This document shows positions 47,317 to 56,629 of a stretch of DNA of 60,000 bases, one piece after another; positions within the stretch are counted from its first letter, which is position 1, and each line of letters opens with the position of its first letter. The translations under genes and the position numbers were made by a program. Source of the DNA: Tubulanus polymorphus (lineage: Eukaryota > Nemertea > Palaeonemertea > Tubulaniformes > Tubulanidae); contig NC_134027.1 of the NCBI RefSeq assembly GCF_964204645.1, forward strand, positions 12,700,485-12,760,484, read 5' to 3'. The notes beneath the pieces are model-generated. The model worked only from the letters and a program-made list of their open reading frames with translations. It searched no databases and was not told the origin of the DNA.

Positions 47317-47685
47317 TTAATCCATTAATAATAATCTTGGTTTATTTTCAATGACTTTATCATTTGATTTATTTTCTGGTATAATAGGTTTATTGTCATT
47401 GGAATCATCTTTATCATCAGATTTGAATTTTGATTTATATACTACACCGGATAATATAATAACTGTTACTAATCCAATTGTAATATATAATTTATAATTA
47501 CTTCCAGCATTAGAAGAATCAGATGGATTATTATTTGAATCAATATCAGATAAAGTCTGTGATTCATTTATATCAGTTAATTTCTTTTTCTTAGCTTTTT
47601 TTAATTCTGCAGATCTTTTACCTAATTCTCTTGCCCATTTAATTTGTTTCTCGGATCTAGCGTTTTTCTTAACGCTATCACTCAT
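47317..47685 (-). CDS. 122-aa basic membrane protein, block 2
   Basis: An intact 122-residue frame: a Lys/Arg-rich N-terminus with RSEKQIKWARELGKRSAELK, a Ser/Asn/Asp linker with SNNNPSDSSN, one membrane segment (about residues 70-83, YITIGLVTVIILSGVVY) and a charged tail. It is a paralogue of the broken 112-aa gene at 40647-39117. The start is a TAAATG site that overlaps the end of the upstream 202-aa gene by 8 bp. Single-pass type, orientation not determined. The family recurs in Polinton-like elements as I recall it, with no known function. Confidence 0.7.
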   Translation of the reverse strand: MSDSVKKNARSEKQIKWARELGKRSAELKKAKKKKLTDINESQTLSDIDSNNNPSDSSNAGSNYKLYITIGLVTVIILSGVVYKSKFKSDDKDDSNDNKPIIPENKSNDKVIENKPRLLLMD

Positions 47686-48286
47686 TTATTTTAGTTAATT
47701 TTTGTTCTGATTCATTTTTTGTTTCGACGTTTGGTTGTAGTACAGCGACATCTGTTTCGTTCTTACCTGATTTATATTCCATAGGTTTGATGTTCGAAAA
47801 TGTTATGACACCAGTAGAAATTAATGTCATAACCGATCCTAATTGAAATGAAGCATAACCAACCCATTTTTGTAATTCAGTCATAACTAAATAGTCATTT
47901 TTCAAATCACTATATAATTTATTTTCATCATCAATTGGTATTAACTGGTTACATAACTTAGAATAACATTTGACAATGCCATCTGAAATAGAATCATTTA
48001 TTCTAGCTAATCTAGCTTCTTCATAAATCTTAAAATATTTTATTACTTTATCGGGTTTCATAGCATCTAGTTCTTGATAAGTTAAAATTTTTCCTAAGAA
48101 ATCCTTAGATTTCCAGCCAGCAATTAATAATTGAAGATGATGCTTACAATATAAATAGTATTCATAATCAATATTGTTATTAACTTGAATAGAATTAGAA
48201 ACAACTGTATCTTTATTATCACTTATGCCCAAATCATCTAATGTTTTTTCAATATCAATACTATTCTTATTAGATTTCTTTGACAT
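47678..48286 (-). CDS. 202-aa protein with C-terminal membrane segment, block 2
   Basis: Intact: N-terminal KTLDDLGI, central helical part (YEYYLYCKHHLQLLIAG; LTYQELDAMKPDKVIKYFKI; RLARINDSISD), then LQKWVGYASFQLGSVMTLIS and a hydrophobic stretch (VMTLISTGVITFS, about residues 152-164), then a polar tail. A paralogue of the broken gene at 41181-40595. The start is a TAAATG site. It precedes the 122-aa gene with an 8-bp overlap, so the two are probably co-expressed. I recall related proteins in Polinton-like elements of cnidarians and other invertebrates; the function is unknown. Confidence 0.7.
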   Translation of the reverse strand: MSKKSNKNSIDIEKTLDDLGISDNKDTVVSNSIQVNNNIDYEYYLYCKHHLQLLIAGWKSKDFLGKILTYQELDAMKPDKVIKYFKIYEEARLARINDSISDGIVKCYSKLCNQLIPIDDENKLYSDLKNDYLVMTELQKWVGYASFQLGSVMTLISTGVITFSNIKPMEYKSGKNETDVAVLQPNVETKNESEQKLTKINE

Positions 48287-49431
48287 TTATATTAGAGAAA
48301 TTTAATAAGAAAAATATTATAAGTATTCTGATACTAGATAGCTAAAGTTAAAGAATTCTAGTATTGACTACTAATACTAGCTATTTGAATTTAAAGAATT
48401 TCTATTTTAATCTATTCAAAATATAAAGTATTCTCTTTTGAAAAGAAAGTATTAAAAATATAATAGAATTCACTAGCTAGTTGAAGTTATTGTTTTTTAA
48501 ATACTTCTTATTTAAATTAGGATTTAGATTATCTCACTACTATTGTTTATCTATAGGAGCAGTAATTACAACTGTCCAGATAAGTCATTTCGGATTCTTG
48601 ATAATAAATCCTAAAACTGAAAATAAATTCAAAGAAACGACTGGTAGAAATACCATTTCATAAACTCATATATTTTATTCTACAATCATTATCGATTTCC
48701 ACATTCCAAGCCGCGCATTGAATGCGCGGTAAGGTATGCGTGGAATGCAGGAATCAATAAAAGTACAATACAACATCTGTCACTGTGTGTCATTAACAAC
48801 AGCTTAATGACGCAATTGAAATTCCGACAAACGTAATGCATTGGAAGGCTATACAGTATGGCTAAACTGCTACATGTCTCATGAGTTGAAATATCCATAA
48901 TGTCTGATTCCACATCCATATATCTTCACTTTCTTGATTCAATGGTCTTCATTTTGTTATCTAAAAGATAAATATCTAGCGTAGAATAAAACTAACTTGA
49001 AGTTGTAGTTGTAAAATATTAATTACAGCACTTAAACATGACCATTTTGTGGCGCATCTTACCAGGATAAGTTTTACATGTTTAACGTTTCCCGGCGCTT
49101 AATAACAACAAAAACAGTACTTACATTTATAACTGTAAATTCCTAAAATTGTGTTTATAGAGAGAATATCCTATACGTTCCTATGCTTATGTGCTGCGCG
49201 TTTATAACTGCCAGTTATTCACTAGCTAAACACTGTCTGGTGCAACAGATGTTCCTTTGTAATGTTATTGATTAATCCTTTTCAACTGAAATAGAACATT
49301 CGATCAATATTCAAATGAGGTACACCCTATTCAACTGAATATAACGTGCGACAGATGCTTTTGTAAACAACCTAATACAATTACATACAGGCTGTTTGAC
49401 ATAGATCGAGAGTAACCGGTTTTCTAAGCGT
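48287..49431. other. spacer between blocks 2 and 3; host-like from about 48.67 kb
   Basis: 48300-48490 has short TAGCTAG/CTAGTA repeats like those upstream of the block 1 131-aa gene. From about 48670 to 49430 the base composition becomes less AT-rich and host-like. It includes a perfect hairpin CCGCGCATTGAATGCGCGG at 48711-48729. No viral gene is recognised. This either separates two independent insertions or is itself an insertion. Confidence 0.5.
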
Positions 49432-50085
49432 TTAACATTCAACGTATTTTTCATTATGTGTTGAATTCCATAATTCAACAAATGTCTTTGCTTTATCCAG
49501 TTGATCTAAATATAACTGTAAATCTAGTTTATTAGATTTAATTATGTTTTCCTTCTTTTCTAAAGGCCTTAAATTTTTCCAACTCCAAATAAGTTTTTTA
49601 TTGTATTCATCATTCATGTTAAATTTAGATATTGGTAACACATGATCAATATGAAAGTATTCACCATAATTATCTATATTCATTTTATCATCGAATTGAT
49701 ATATTATCCATGATATGAAAAATTCATCTGTACAACCCAATAACTTAGATAGTGTTTCTGAATGTGTTTCTTTGTTGAATAATTGTGTTAATCTAGATCT
49801 TAAGCATTGTTTCAATCTAAAATTAAGATCAGTTTGATATCTTTCTCTCATATATTCTGTCATATAATCATTATAAGCTTCTCTATTATCTTCTCTGTAT
49901 TGTTTGGTATATAGTTTAGTACAAGTTTTACAGCAATATTGAAAACCATCTTTGCTAATCTTACGCTTATTAGATTCTGTTATAGCTAATTTATCTAATT
50001 CACATTTAGAACACTTCTTGTAATATATATTTATAACACCAGTGTTATTTGTAATATTGATAATTTGTGGTTGTTCTGGTTCCAT
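49432..50085 (-). CDS. HNH endonuclease with N-terminal zinc ribbon
   Basis: An intact frame of 217 residues. The N-terminal zinc-ribbon-like part has C25, C28 and C51/C52, C55. A helical, Arg/Lys-rich middle (RLKQCLRSRLTQLFNKE) leads to the HNH part: HIDHVLP (H145, D147, H148), WSWKNLRPL (N171) and N180/K183. This arrangement is known from HNH nucleases of giant viruses and phages, often free-standing homing enzymes. It starts at a TAAATG site with an upstream ATATGTATAA-type motif. It is one of the few genes with no break among decayed neighbours. It may have been a core gene, a homing gene that spread into the element, or a late arrival; I cannot decide from sequence. Confidence 0.8.
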   Translation of the reverse strand: MEPEQPQIINITNNTGVINIYYKKCSKCELDKLAITESNKRKISKDGFQYCCKTCTKLYTKQYREDNREAYNDYMTEYMRERYQTDLNFRLKQCLRSRLTQLFNKETHSETLSKLLGCTDEFFISWIIYQFDDKMNIDNYGEYFHIDHVLPISKFNMNDEYNKKLIWSWKNLRPLEKKENIIKSNKLDLQLYLDQLDKAKTFVELWNSTHNEKYVEC

Positions 50086-50619
50086 TTATTATACATATTT
50101 TTTACTAAATTGATTTTAGAAGTTATTCATTTATATGTTATTCATGAATATATATGAATTATTTCAATAAAACTTTACTAACACTTTTAATGTTTAAAAA
50201 TCTAACTCATACAAATATAAATATTGAAATATGTTTAAAATATACCTATGTATTAGATACCCTATTAGACACCCTATTAGATACCCTAATACCTGATACC
50301 CTATTAGATACCTTAAATACTTAAAACCCCCTTTTTAAAAATAAATATTATTTATACAATTTTCAACCAATTTATTTTTATTTTTTCAACTAATATATGA
50401 ATAAGTTTGAAAATAATAAAGGTTATTTATTATTACTGAGGTTTCAATTTCCATATGAATATAAGTTTATAAAATAAGATATTTTATGTATTGAATTGTA
50501 TTAGATTGTATTAGATATGTATTAGATACCTTAAATACTTAAAACCCCCTTTTTTATTTACTATTATTTTATACAATTTTCAACCAATATTATTATTTGT
50601 GTTAAATATAATTAATATT
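50086..50619. other. intergenic repeats with an inverted ATPase fragment
   Basis: Contains short tandem repeats of GATACCCTATTAGA (50250-50310) and a duplicated block TTAGATACCTTAAATACTTA, AAACCCCC, ..., ACAATTTTCAACCAAT (50300-50370 and 50515-50590). Between the two copies, on the plus strand, lies an ATPase gene 3' fragment (annotated next). Confidence 0.65.
50397..50482 (+). pseudogene. inverted 3' fragment of a packaging ATPase gene
   Basis: On the plus strand, opposite to all other viral genes here, the sequence encodes about 24 residues ending FQFPYEYKFIK and a stop. This matches the last residues of the block 2 ATPase (QFPYEYKFIK, 44423-44470) at DNA level. It is flanked by the duplicated AAACCCCC blocks. 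It implies a third ATPase copy, lost or inverted by rearrangement. Confidence 0.7.
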
Positions 50620-51453
50620 TTAATCACTTTCACTATCAGACCCTAACAATTTATTCAAATTCTCTACCGATTTTTCTTCTTCAAATTCTTTATTATTTTT
50701 ATACTTTTTCATCCTTTCTACCGCATCATCAATAGTTTCTTCTTTATGTTTCATAGAATCTTTATTATCAATATGCTTATCTGTAACTATATCACCATGT
50801 GGGTGCCATACGGCACCATTTTCATTATTATCTTTATTAGTGTTTGCTCCTAATATTTCATTTACAGTGTTTGATTCTAATATTTTATAAGCATCGGTTA
50901 AATCTAATTCATCTTTATTAGGTGTTGCTAATAATAAATCTTCATATATCTTTTCACCATTTACTTTTTTATTTGAAACAAACTTTGTAACATATCTAAA
51001 TGGGTGTTCTAAAAATTCTCTTTTACCAACACGTTCTATAACATTATTTATATGTACCTTTGTATTCATATGTTTATTCAAATTTGATGGAGCGTTTGAA
51101 AATTCACCTTTACAATAATCACAATAATTTCTATTTTCACTAACATTTAATATTATTGCATTATTTGATGTAGAAGGTATTACATTATTAGATGTAGAAG
51201 GTATTAAATTATTAGATGTAGAAGGTATTACATTATTAGATGTAGAAGGTATTACATTATTATCAATTACATTACTTAAATTATCAACAACACCACTTTT
51301 ATTATTATCGATTTCTATTAGTTTAGTTTTATAAATTTTGAAAATAGGATCAAATATCAAAGCTATATTACAAGGTATTACATAATATAAACCATCATTA
51401 TTTTCATGTGTATCGATGTATGGAATATGTTTATATACTTTACCTCCTTCCAC
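50620..51453 (-). CDS. C2H2 zinc-finger protein with NNVIPSTS repeats
   Basis: 277 residues with an uninterrupted body. Residues about 65-98 are four tandem copies of an 8-residue unit (NNVIPSTS, with one NNLIPSTS). A zinc finger follows with C111, C114, H128 and H134. The C-terminal half is charged, ending in acidic ESVENLNKLLGSDSESD. The frame begins at GTG; the context is AATAAGTGG where other viral genes have AATAAATGG, so the original ATG was probably changed to GTG, which would impair translation. It contains NENGAVWHPHGDI, a peptide shared with the block 2 integrase. It lies directly after the capsid gene. A nucleic-acid-binding role is likely from the finger; nothing more specific is supported. 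Confidence 0.65.
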   Translation of the reverse strand: MEGGKVYKHIPYIDTHENNDGLYYVIPCNIALIFDPIFKIYKTKLIEIDNNKSGVVDNLSNVIDNNVIPSTSNNVIPSTSNNLIPSTSNNVIPSTSNNAIILNVSENRNYCDYCKGEFSNAPSNLNKHMNTKVHINNVIERVGKREFLEHPFRYVTKFVSNKKVNGEKIYEDLLLATPNKDELDLTDAYKILESNTVNEILGANTNKDNNENGAVWHPHGDIVTDKHIDNKDSMKHKEETIDDAVERMKKYKNNKEFEEEKSVENLNKLLGSDSESD

Positions 51454-51485
51454 TTATTATATAAATATTTATTAAAGTTAAAATT

Positions 51486-52662
51486 TTAATACATAACACT
51501 ATCTAATTGTGAATTTACAATATTTAATTGTGCGTCAGATATAATATAAATGTGCATTTTGAAATTTTTGATTCCTTTATTCTTTGTCATGAATAATTGT
51601 ATTCCATCTTTAGTGTTCTGTAGTTTTTTTCCAGAACCATGTAATGAATTATCCTCTGTTGTTCTAAAATCTAACCATAATGCGTATTTATTACCGGTAT
51701 AATAATCAATTTGATTAATGTTACAATTTTCAGATGATTTCACTTTTTCATTCATAAAATGTTTTCTAATTTCTGGCCACTGATCATTCATTCTCATTCC
51801 TTGACAAAATATTTTATTTGCTATTCCTTCGATAGTTATTTCTACTTTTGTTATATACCTTTAATAGATCTTCTTGGGAAGTTAATATTCTCATTAATTA
51901 TTTCATCATTTGCATTTATAGTTACAGTTTTAAATTTATCAATATAATCATATAATAATGAAAATCCTTGATTGTATTTAGTTTGAATTATACTTGAAAT
52001 ATTTTCATCAGTTACTGTGTCATATTCTAAACATATATTTGATAATTTATAACTCATATCTTTATTAACGCTAGATATTACAATTTCATTTACAGGAGCA
52101 AATGTTATCTCAAATATAACATCTTCTTGAATTGCGTATTTATATAAAGGTGCATTATTATTTATCAATTCAAAGTCTAATGGAATTTTATATTTACTTC
52201 CATATATACTTTTTATCAATTTATCTACAGCATTAGTTAATATTGCATTATGCGCTTCTGATCTTAATTTATTTTGGTTTTCTGATTGGATTCCTTGAAA
52301 TATCATATTATTTCTATTTTCTTTTGTTAACCATAAATCTTTATAATGCATAAATAAATTATAATCATCTAATGAGAAAACTGTTTCTGGACCAATCTTT
52401 ATAGTTAATTTTTTAATCAAATATCTTCCAACATTATCAACAACATAATTATTATTATTACCGATTACTTTTATATCGGCTGATAAATAAATACTATTTG
52501 GAACATAAAAGTATTTTGTGTTAATCTCGGAATTCTAACATATAAAGTTTCATCGGGATTAATATTAGAAGGGTTATGAGTAATTATATGATGAGATCTT
52601 TCTGCTTTAATAGCATTAGATATTCTATGATTCTTAGAAGGATTGATATAACTCCCACTCAT
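51486..52662 (-). pseudogene. Polinton major capsid protein (double jelly roll), block 3, broken
   Basis: Three frames on the same strand (52662-52471, 52420-51851 and 51797-51486) are consecutive parts of one gene of about 390 codons. Recognisable in order: an N-terminal PDETLYVRIPRLT segment; KLTIKIGPETVFSLDDYNLF; HYKDLWLTKENR; KYKIPLDFELI; FEITFAPVNEIV; NENINFPRRSIKG; MRMNDQWPEIRKHF; ALWLDFRTTEDNSLHGSGKK; and the C-terminal ISDAQLNIVNSQLDSV. This pattern is that of the Polinton double-jelly-roll capsid protein, the icosahedral shell subunit. Breaks: a frameshift near 52510 and a second near 51850, where about 60 nt present in the block 1 remnant are also missing. Starts at a TAAATG site with an upstream T-run. 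The family is recognised by pattern, not by a search. Confidence 0.8.
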
Positions 52663-52702
52663 TTATTTAACAAAAAAATTAATTATTTATTTTTAATCAT
52701 GT

Positions 52703-54261
52703 TTACTTGATATTTTTTGATATCATATTTATTAACCCAAAAATAATAGCACTTACAACTGTAATTAAAAATAAAATAATATGTTCAGCTGCAAAGTTAA
52801 TAATGTTTCCTGCAGATTTCAATATAAAACCAACAATTGATGCAATAATTCCAGGTAATGCTGCAGCAGATTTTTTAGATAGTTCCCATAAATATTTTGC
52901 TAATTTCTTTAAACCATCCTTAACTTTGGTATTGCTAAACCAATTGTTGTAAATACCATAGTAACAGATGTTAGAATTGAAAGAATTGTTATACCTTCTA
53001 ACTTAAATAATAATCTTATTCTGTCTTTTAATAATATTTCAGAATTTGGTTTTATCAACAAATCTTTAAAAATAACTTTTAATTTTTTAATATGATTAAG
53101 ATCATATGATTTTAATAATGTATCTCTTTCTTCTTTTTGTAATTCTATATTATATTCTAAATCATCTATTTCTTTTACTAAAGCTAACTTTCTGCTTTCA
53201 TAATCAGCTTCATAAACTACTTGACGATCTCTATTTAATTCTAATTGTTTTAATTCTTCATCTGCATTAACTAATTCTTTTTCTAACATGGTTATTTTAT
53301 AAAATCTCATCTTAATATTAGCAATTTCATCAGATGATTCTTGTATACCTTTAATTACTCTACGTGATTGTCCAGGAAATTCTTTTGATTCTTCATCAGT
53401 TAAATCAAGAAATCCTTTTTCTAGTAAAGATAGTATTCGATTTATTCTAGTACTATTCATTTCTTCTTCTGAATCACTTAATCTATCAATTTGTTTTTCT
53501 AATGTTAATTGTAAATGACTTGAATCATTATCAATTTGTTGAATATCTCTTCTCGATGTTTCTGGATCAACATCGGTAGGATTTGGATTTGGATTTTTAA
53601 ATGGTGAATATTTGTTTATATCAATATTAGGAATTGATCCTTCTTTATTTATTCTATCAAGTGCATTCAATATAATTCTGAGAAATTCTGTGCCACCTTT
53701 TGAACGTTCAATTGTAGATCTTGCTAACATTTCAGGTTCAAAAATATTTTCTTGACCCACTTTAGATAATTGAATTGATACAATTTTGTTATGTAAATTA
53801 ACATTATAATACCATGAATCATTTTTATATTCTAAATTATTCGTGAAATATGGGTCATCTTTAAAAATTTGTTCTACAACATCTTCTGTATCAATATCAC
53901 GTATTGCATCTATTTCTAATAATTCGTTAACAATTGTATCTGTTACTCTAGATTTCATTTTAAATAATTCCATAGGTTCATCAGGATATTTTTCTTGTTG
54001 TTTAACTAATAGTTCCATAAATTCTTTTCTTTCTCTTTTAGTTGAAATTCTACCAATTTCAGGAGCTTCTAAATATTTAATTAATTTTTCACGTAATTCG
54101 GAATTAATTCCATCATAATCATCATCTTCACCTAAATTAGTATTATGTGCTGATGAATTATCATCATCAATATTAGTTTCACTAATATCAGGTTGTTGTT
54201 CATCACTTATACCAGGTTCATCTAAAGGGCCCAATGGAAAACCTTCTCCACCTTCTGCCAT
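52703..54261 (-). pseudogene. 450-aa coiled-coil protein with C-terminal membrane segments, frameshifted near the end
   Basis: The open frame (450 residues) has an acidic, disordered N-terminus (GPLDEPGISDEQQPDISE), a middle helical region and a strong coiled coil (about residues 330-395: LEKELVNADEELKQLELNRD, then LVKEIDDLEYNIELQKEERD). A hydrophobic segment follows (ITILSILTSVTMVFTTIGLA). After IPK the frame shifts; the gene's end is read in another frame to 52703, with AALPGIIASIVGFILKSAG and a second hydrophobic stretch ending near the stop. I recall proteins of this plan (coiled coil, TM, LPGIIGSIV-type motif) in Polinton-like loci of cnidarians and other invertebrates, without known function. 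A virion or membrane role is inferred only. The start is a TAAATG site. Confidence 0.7.
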
Positions 54262-54277
54262 TTACATAATAAAAAAA

Positions 54278-55603
54278 TTAAAATCTAAAATATAATATTC
54301 CTCCTATAACAATTCCTACACAAGTTAAAGCTAATTTAGTATTTTCATGGGATTTATTATCATCATTAGTTTTAATTATATCATGTTGAATATTATCAGT
54401 TTTAATATTTTCTGATGTATTGTAATCTTTTATTTTAGAATCATTATTTAATTTAATATTTTTAGTTTTAGTTTCTGTTGATTGAATATGTTTTTAATTT
54501 TTTTCACCTTCCATTAATTTTGGAGCAGTGATAATCTTTTTATTTATATCATTTAATCGAAATGAATTATTTATTGTTGCAGTTTTAATTAGATTATTAT
54601 AACCAATTATGTTTCCCATCTTTAATACTAAATCATTAGAAATAATTAATAGATTAGGGCCTATACAATAATTTAATCTAATATGTGATTTATCTAAATA
54701 ATTTTGATATCTTACAATGTTTTCCGGAATCGATCTATTTTTATCATTATGAATTGAATCTTCAAATAATACTTTAAATTGTTTCTGCGCATCGAATGAA
54801 GTGTTATCATTTCCAATTATTGGGGATCTTGTTTCAACTTGCGCACCTAAAATACATATCAAATAAGTTCTAATTGATTGATTTATTCTTTGTATTCCAG
54901 CTTTAGTAAAACCTTCACCATTTTCTAAAATGAAATTAACCCAACCATTATTGTTTTTTTGTTGTATATTATTATAATATTTTGGTAATTCATTCCAATT
55001 TAGTGTTCTTATATCTGAATTTGTCATTATTTTTCCAAATTCTTTAGTATACAATATTCCTAATCCACCCATTGTTCCAATTTTTGCTCTAAAATCTTTA
55101 TTTTAATTAATATTAAATTCATTACATATTTTATAAAACTTAGAAAAATTAATATTATTATTCAATTCTTTAAAATATTTTGAACCTGGTAAAGGACATT
55201 CTAATTCATCTAATATTAATTTTATTTGAAAATAAGTTTGAAATCTAAAAAGTGACAACATCAATGGTAAACTTGGTTTGTTTAAATGATCATTCCAACT
55301 TATTCCACACCCTGTTGTTGCGCAATAAACAGCAAAATTTAATTGGTTCCGCCAATACTTCATATTAGATTTTAATAACCATTGTTTTGCCTCATTTAAA
55401 TTTTTGAAATTAATTGTATACACATGAAATATATTTTCCATCTTTCCATGCAAATTATTACTTTCAGTAACATAAATATATAAATCAATTAACGAATTTA
55501 AAACTTCATTTCTATATGTAATATCTTTATTAAAATCTATTGCTGGAATATTATATTTAATTGATTTATTATATTGGAAAGCTTTTGGAAAACTATCTGC
55601 CAT
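54278..55603 (-). pseudogene. approximately 440-codon viral protein of unknown function, with two nonsense codons
   Basis: Frames 55603-55103 and 55072-54494 are in the same reading frame, separated by a TAA at 55103-55105. The frame after the second stop (54494-54496) continues to a hydrophobic C-terminal tail (LALTCVGIVIGGILYFRF) ending at 54278. Part one has FPKAFQYNKSIKYN and HLNKPSLPLMLSLFRFQTYF; part two has QSIRTYLICILGAQVETRSP, FDAQKQFKVLFEDSI and RLNYCIGPNLLIISNDLVLK. I recall this family from Polinton-like genes of invertebrates, usually beside the capsid genes, but know no function. The original gene probably had a membrane anchor at the end. The alternative is two genes, with the last about 75 codons separate (an ATG lies at MEGEKN). 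Confidence 0.65.
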
Positions 55604-55619
55604 TTATATAATTAAAAAA

Positions 55620-55940
55620 TTAATAATTTATTAATTCTTTTAATAATTTATCTTGTTCTTCAACTGTTATATGGCCATTTAAACTTATTATATAATCTAG
55701 TGTGTTCTTTAATTTATTAATTTCTTTCATATTAGTTTTAATTTTTTCTTTATTACTTTTTATATTTAATTTTGAACTTATACCAGTTAAAACACTTGAA
55801 CTTAATCCTAATACACCAATTGATATAGCTAAAGGTGTTAATGGACTGAATATTGCTAGAAATGTAATTACAGAACTAATTGTATCCGAACCACTTATAA
55901 TACCAGGAATAATATCAATATCATCAACTTTATCTTCCAT
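55620..55940 (-). CDS. 106-aa membrane protein
   Basis: An intact frame with a long hydrophobic region at about residues 22-52 (VITFLAIFSPLTPLAISIGVLGL, likely two short helices or one hairpin) followed by a basic helical tail (NIKSNKEKIKTNMKEINKLK). It starts at a TAAATG site after a run of eight T. It sits in a series of small membrane-protein genes between the penton and capsid genes. The function is unknown; small hydrophobic proteins of this sort recur in Polinton-like loci. Confidence 0.6.
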   Translation of the reverse strand: MEDKVDDIDIIPGIISGSDTISSVITFLAIFSPLTPLAISIGVLGLSSSVLTGISSKLNIKSNKEKIKTNMKEINKLKNTLDYIISLNGHITVEEQDKLLKELINY

Positions 55941-55962
55941 TTATTTAGCAAAAAAAATTACT
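55941..55962 (-). promoter_or_regulatory. representative TAAATG start-site motif of viral genes
   Basis: Immediately before the ATG of the 106-aa gene the minus strand reads a T-run, GC, then TAAATAAATG. The same TAAATG overlap is found at the starts at 40647, 41181, 42229, 43353, 46206, 47685, 48286, 50085, 52662, 54261, 55603, 55940, 56383, 56629, 56986, 57762 and 58130. A T-run about 6-10 bp upstream is clear at 52662, 54261, 55603, 55940, 56383, 56629 and 56986. The gene at 51453 has TAAGTG (start codon changed) and the integrase at 47310 has TAAGATG. It resembles poxvirus late promoters (T-rich stretch then TAAATG); a promoter role is inferred. Confidence 0.6.
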
Positions 55963-56383
55963 AATTAGTAAATTTATACGCTACAAATATAACAATAACA
56001 GTTCCGCCTAAAATCCATATTAATTCATATTTCTGTTGTTCTTTACTTGGGGTATAATAATCTGATAATTTAGGTTTGTATAGATGTAATTTTTCTTTAT
56101 TGGTTACCGCGTTATATAAACTCATTGCATCATCAACTGATTGAAAATCTCTATGTGAAATCTTCTGATCATATAATTCCTTGTTAATATAATCCATATA
56201 GTTTTGCCTCTTTTCTCTATATTCTTCTGCTGCTTTATTGTATTTCTCTAATGCTAAGTTATGTCTTTTTTGTTCTGTTAATGAACCATTTTTATCAATA
56301 TGCTTAAATAAATATCCACCACCAGTAAATGCTAAAGCGTTAACAATTGCCGATCCTATAATAGTTATAACTGCAGAAGCCAT
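55961..56383 (-). CDS. 140-aa protein with membrane segments at both ends
   Basis: Intact. An N-terminal hydrophobic segment (VITIIGSAIVNALAFTGGGY) is followed by a charged helix (HNLALEKYNKAAEEYREKRQ NYMDYINKEL), a LSDYYTPSKEQQKYE motif and a C-terminal membrane segment (LIWILGGTVIVIFVAYKF). I recall a family with the same plan (MASA..., LSDYY.PS motif) in invertebrate Polinton-like elements, without a known function. The start is a TAAATG site (GCTAAATAAATG). Probably a virion membrane or assembly protein, by context only. Confidence 0.65.
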   Translation of the reverse strand: MASAVITIIGSAIVNALAFTGGGYLFKHIDKNGSLTEQKRHNLALEKYNKAAEEYREKRQNYMDYINKELYDQKISHRDFQSVDDAMSLYNAVTNKEKLHLYKPKLSDYYTPSKEQQKYELIWILGGTVIVIFVAYKFTN

Positions 56384-56407
56384 TTATTTAGCAACAAAAT
56401 TATGCAT

Positions 56408-56629
56408 TTATATGGGAGGAATATATTTTTGTTTTTCCAAATAATCAATAGTTAAATTAGATAAAGTAACTGCTAATGTTAATTTTGAAATATCATTTAT
56501 ATCAAATCTATCAACATTAACACTTCCCATTTTAAATACTTTTTTTAATACCATTGAATAACCAACAGTTCCAACTGATAGTAATGCTCCATTATATAAT
56601 CCAGTTATTATCCACTTATTATCACTCAT
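56408..56629 (-). CDS. 73-aa small membrane-associated protein
   Basis: Intact. WIITGLYNGALLSVGTVGYS forms a likely membrane helix near the N-terminus; the rest is VDRFDINDISKLTLAVTLSN and a charged end. The start is a TAAATG site with an upstream T-run. It lies between the 118-aa and 140-aa genes on the same strand, with short spacers. No known function; similar short proteins with an LYNG..LS.GTVGY-type segment occur in Polinton-like elements as far as I recall. Confidence 0.6.
   Translation of the reverse strand: MSDNKWIITGLYNGALLSVGTVGYSMVLKKVFKMGSVNVDRFDINDISKLTLAVTLSNLTIDYLEKQKYIPPI

Noticed and set aside
53843-54118. Plus-strand 91-residue frame within the coiled-coil gene
   Set aside because: It is a shadow of the minus-strand gene, whose composition and motif context are convincing.
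54278-55603. Adenain-type protease
   Set aside because: I looked for the His-Asp-Cys order of the family in the unassigned viral proteins and found no convincing motif here or in the other frames.
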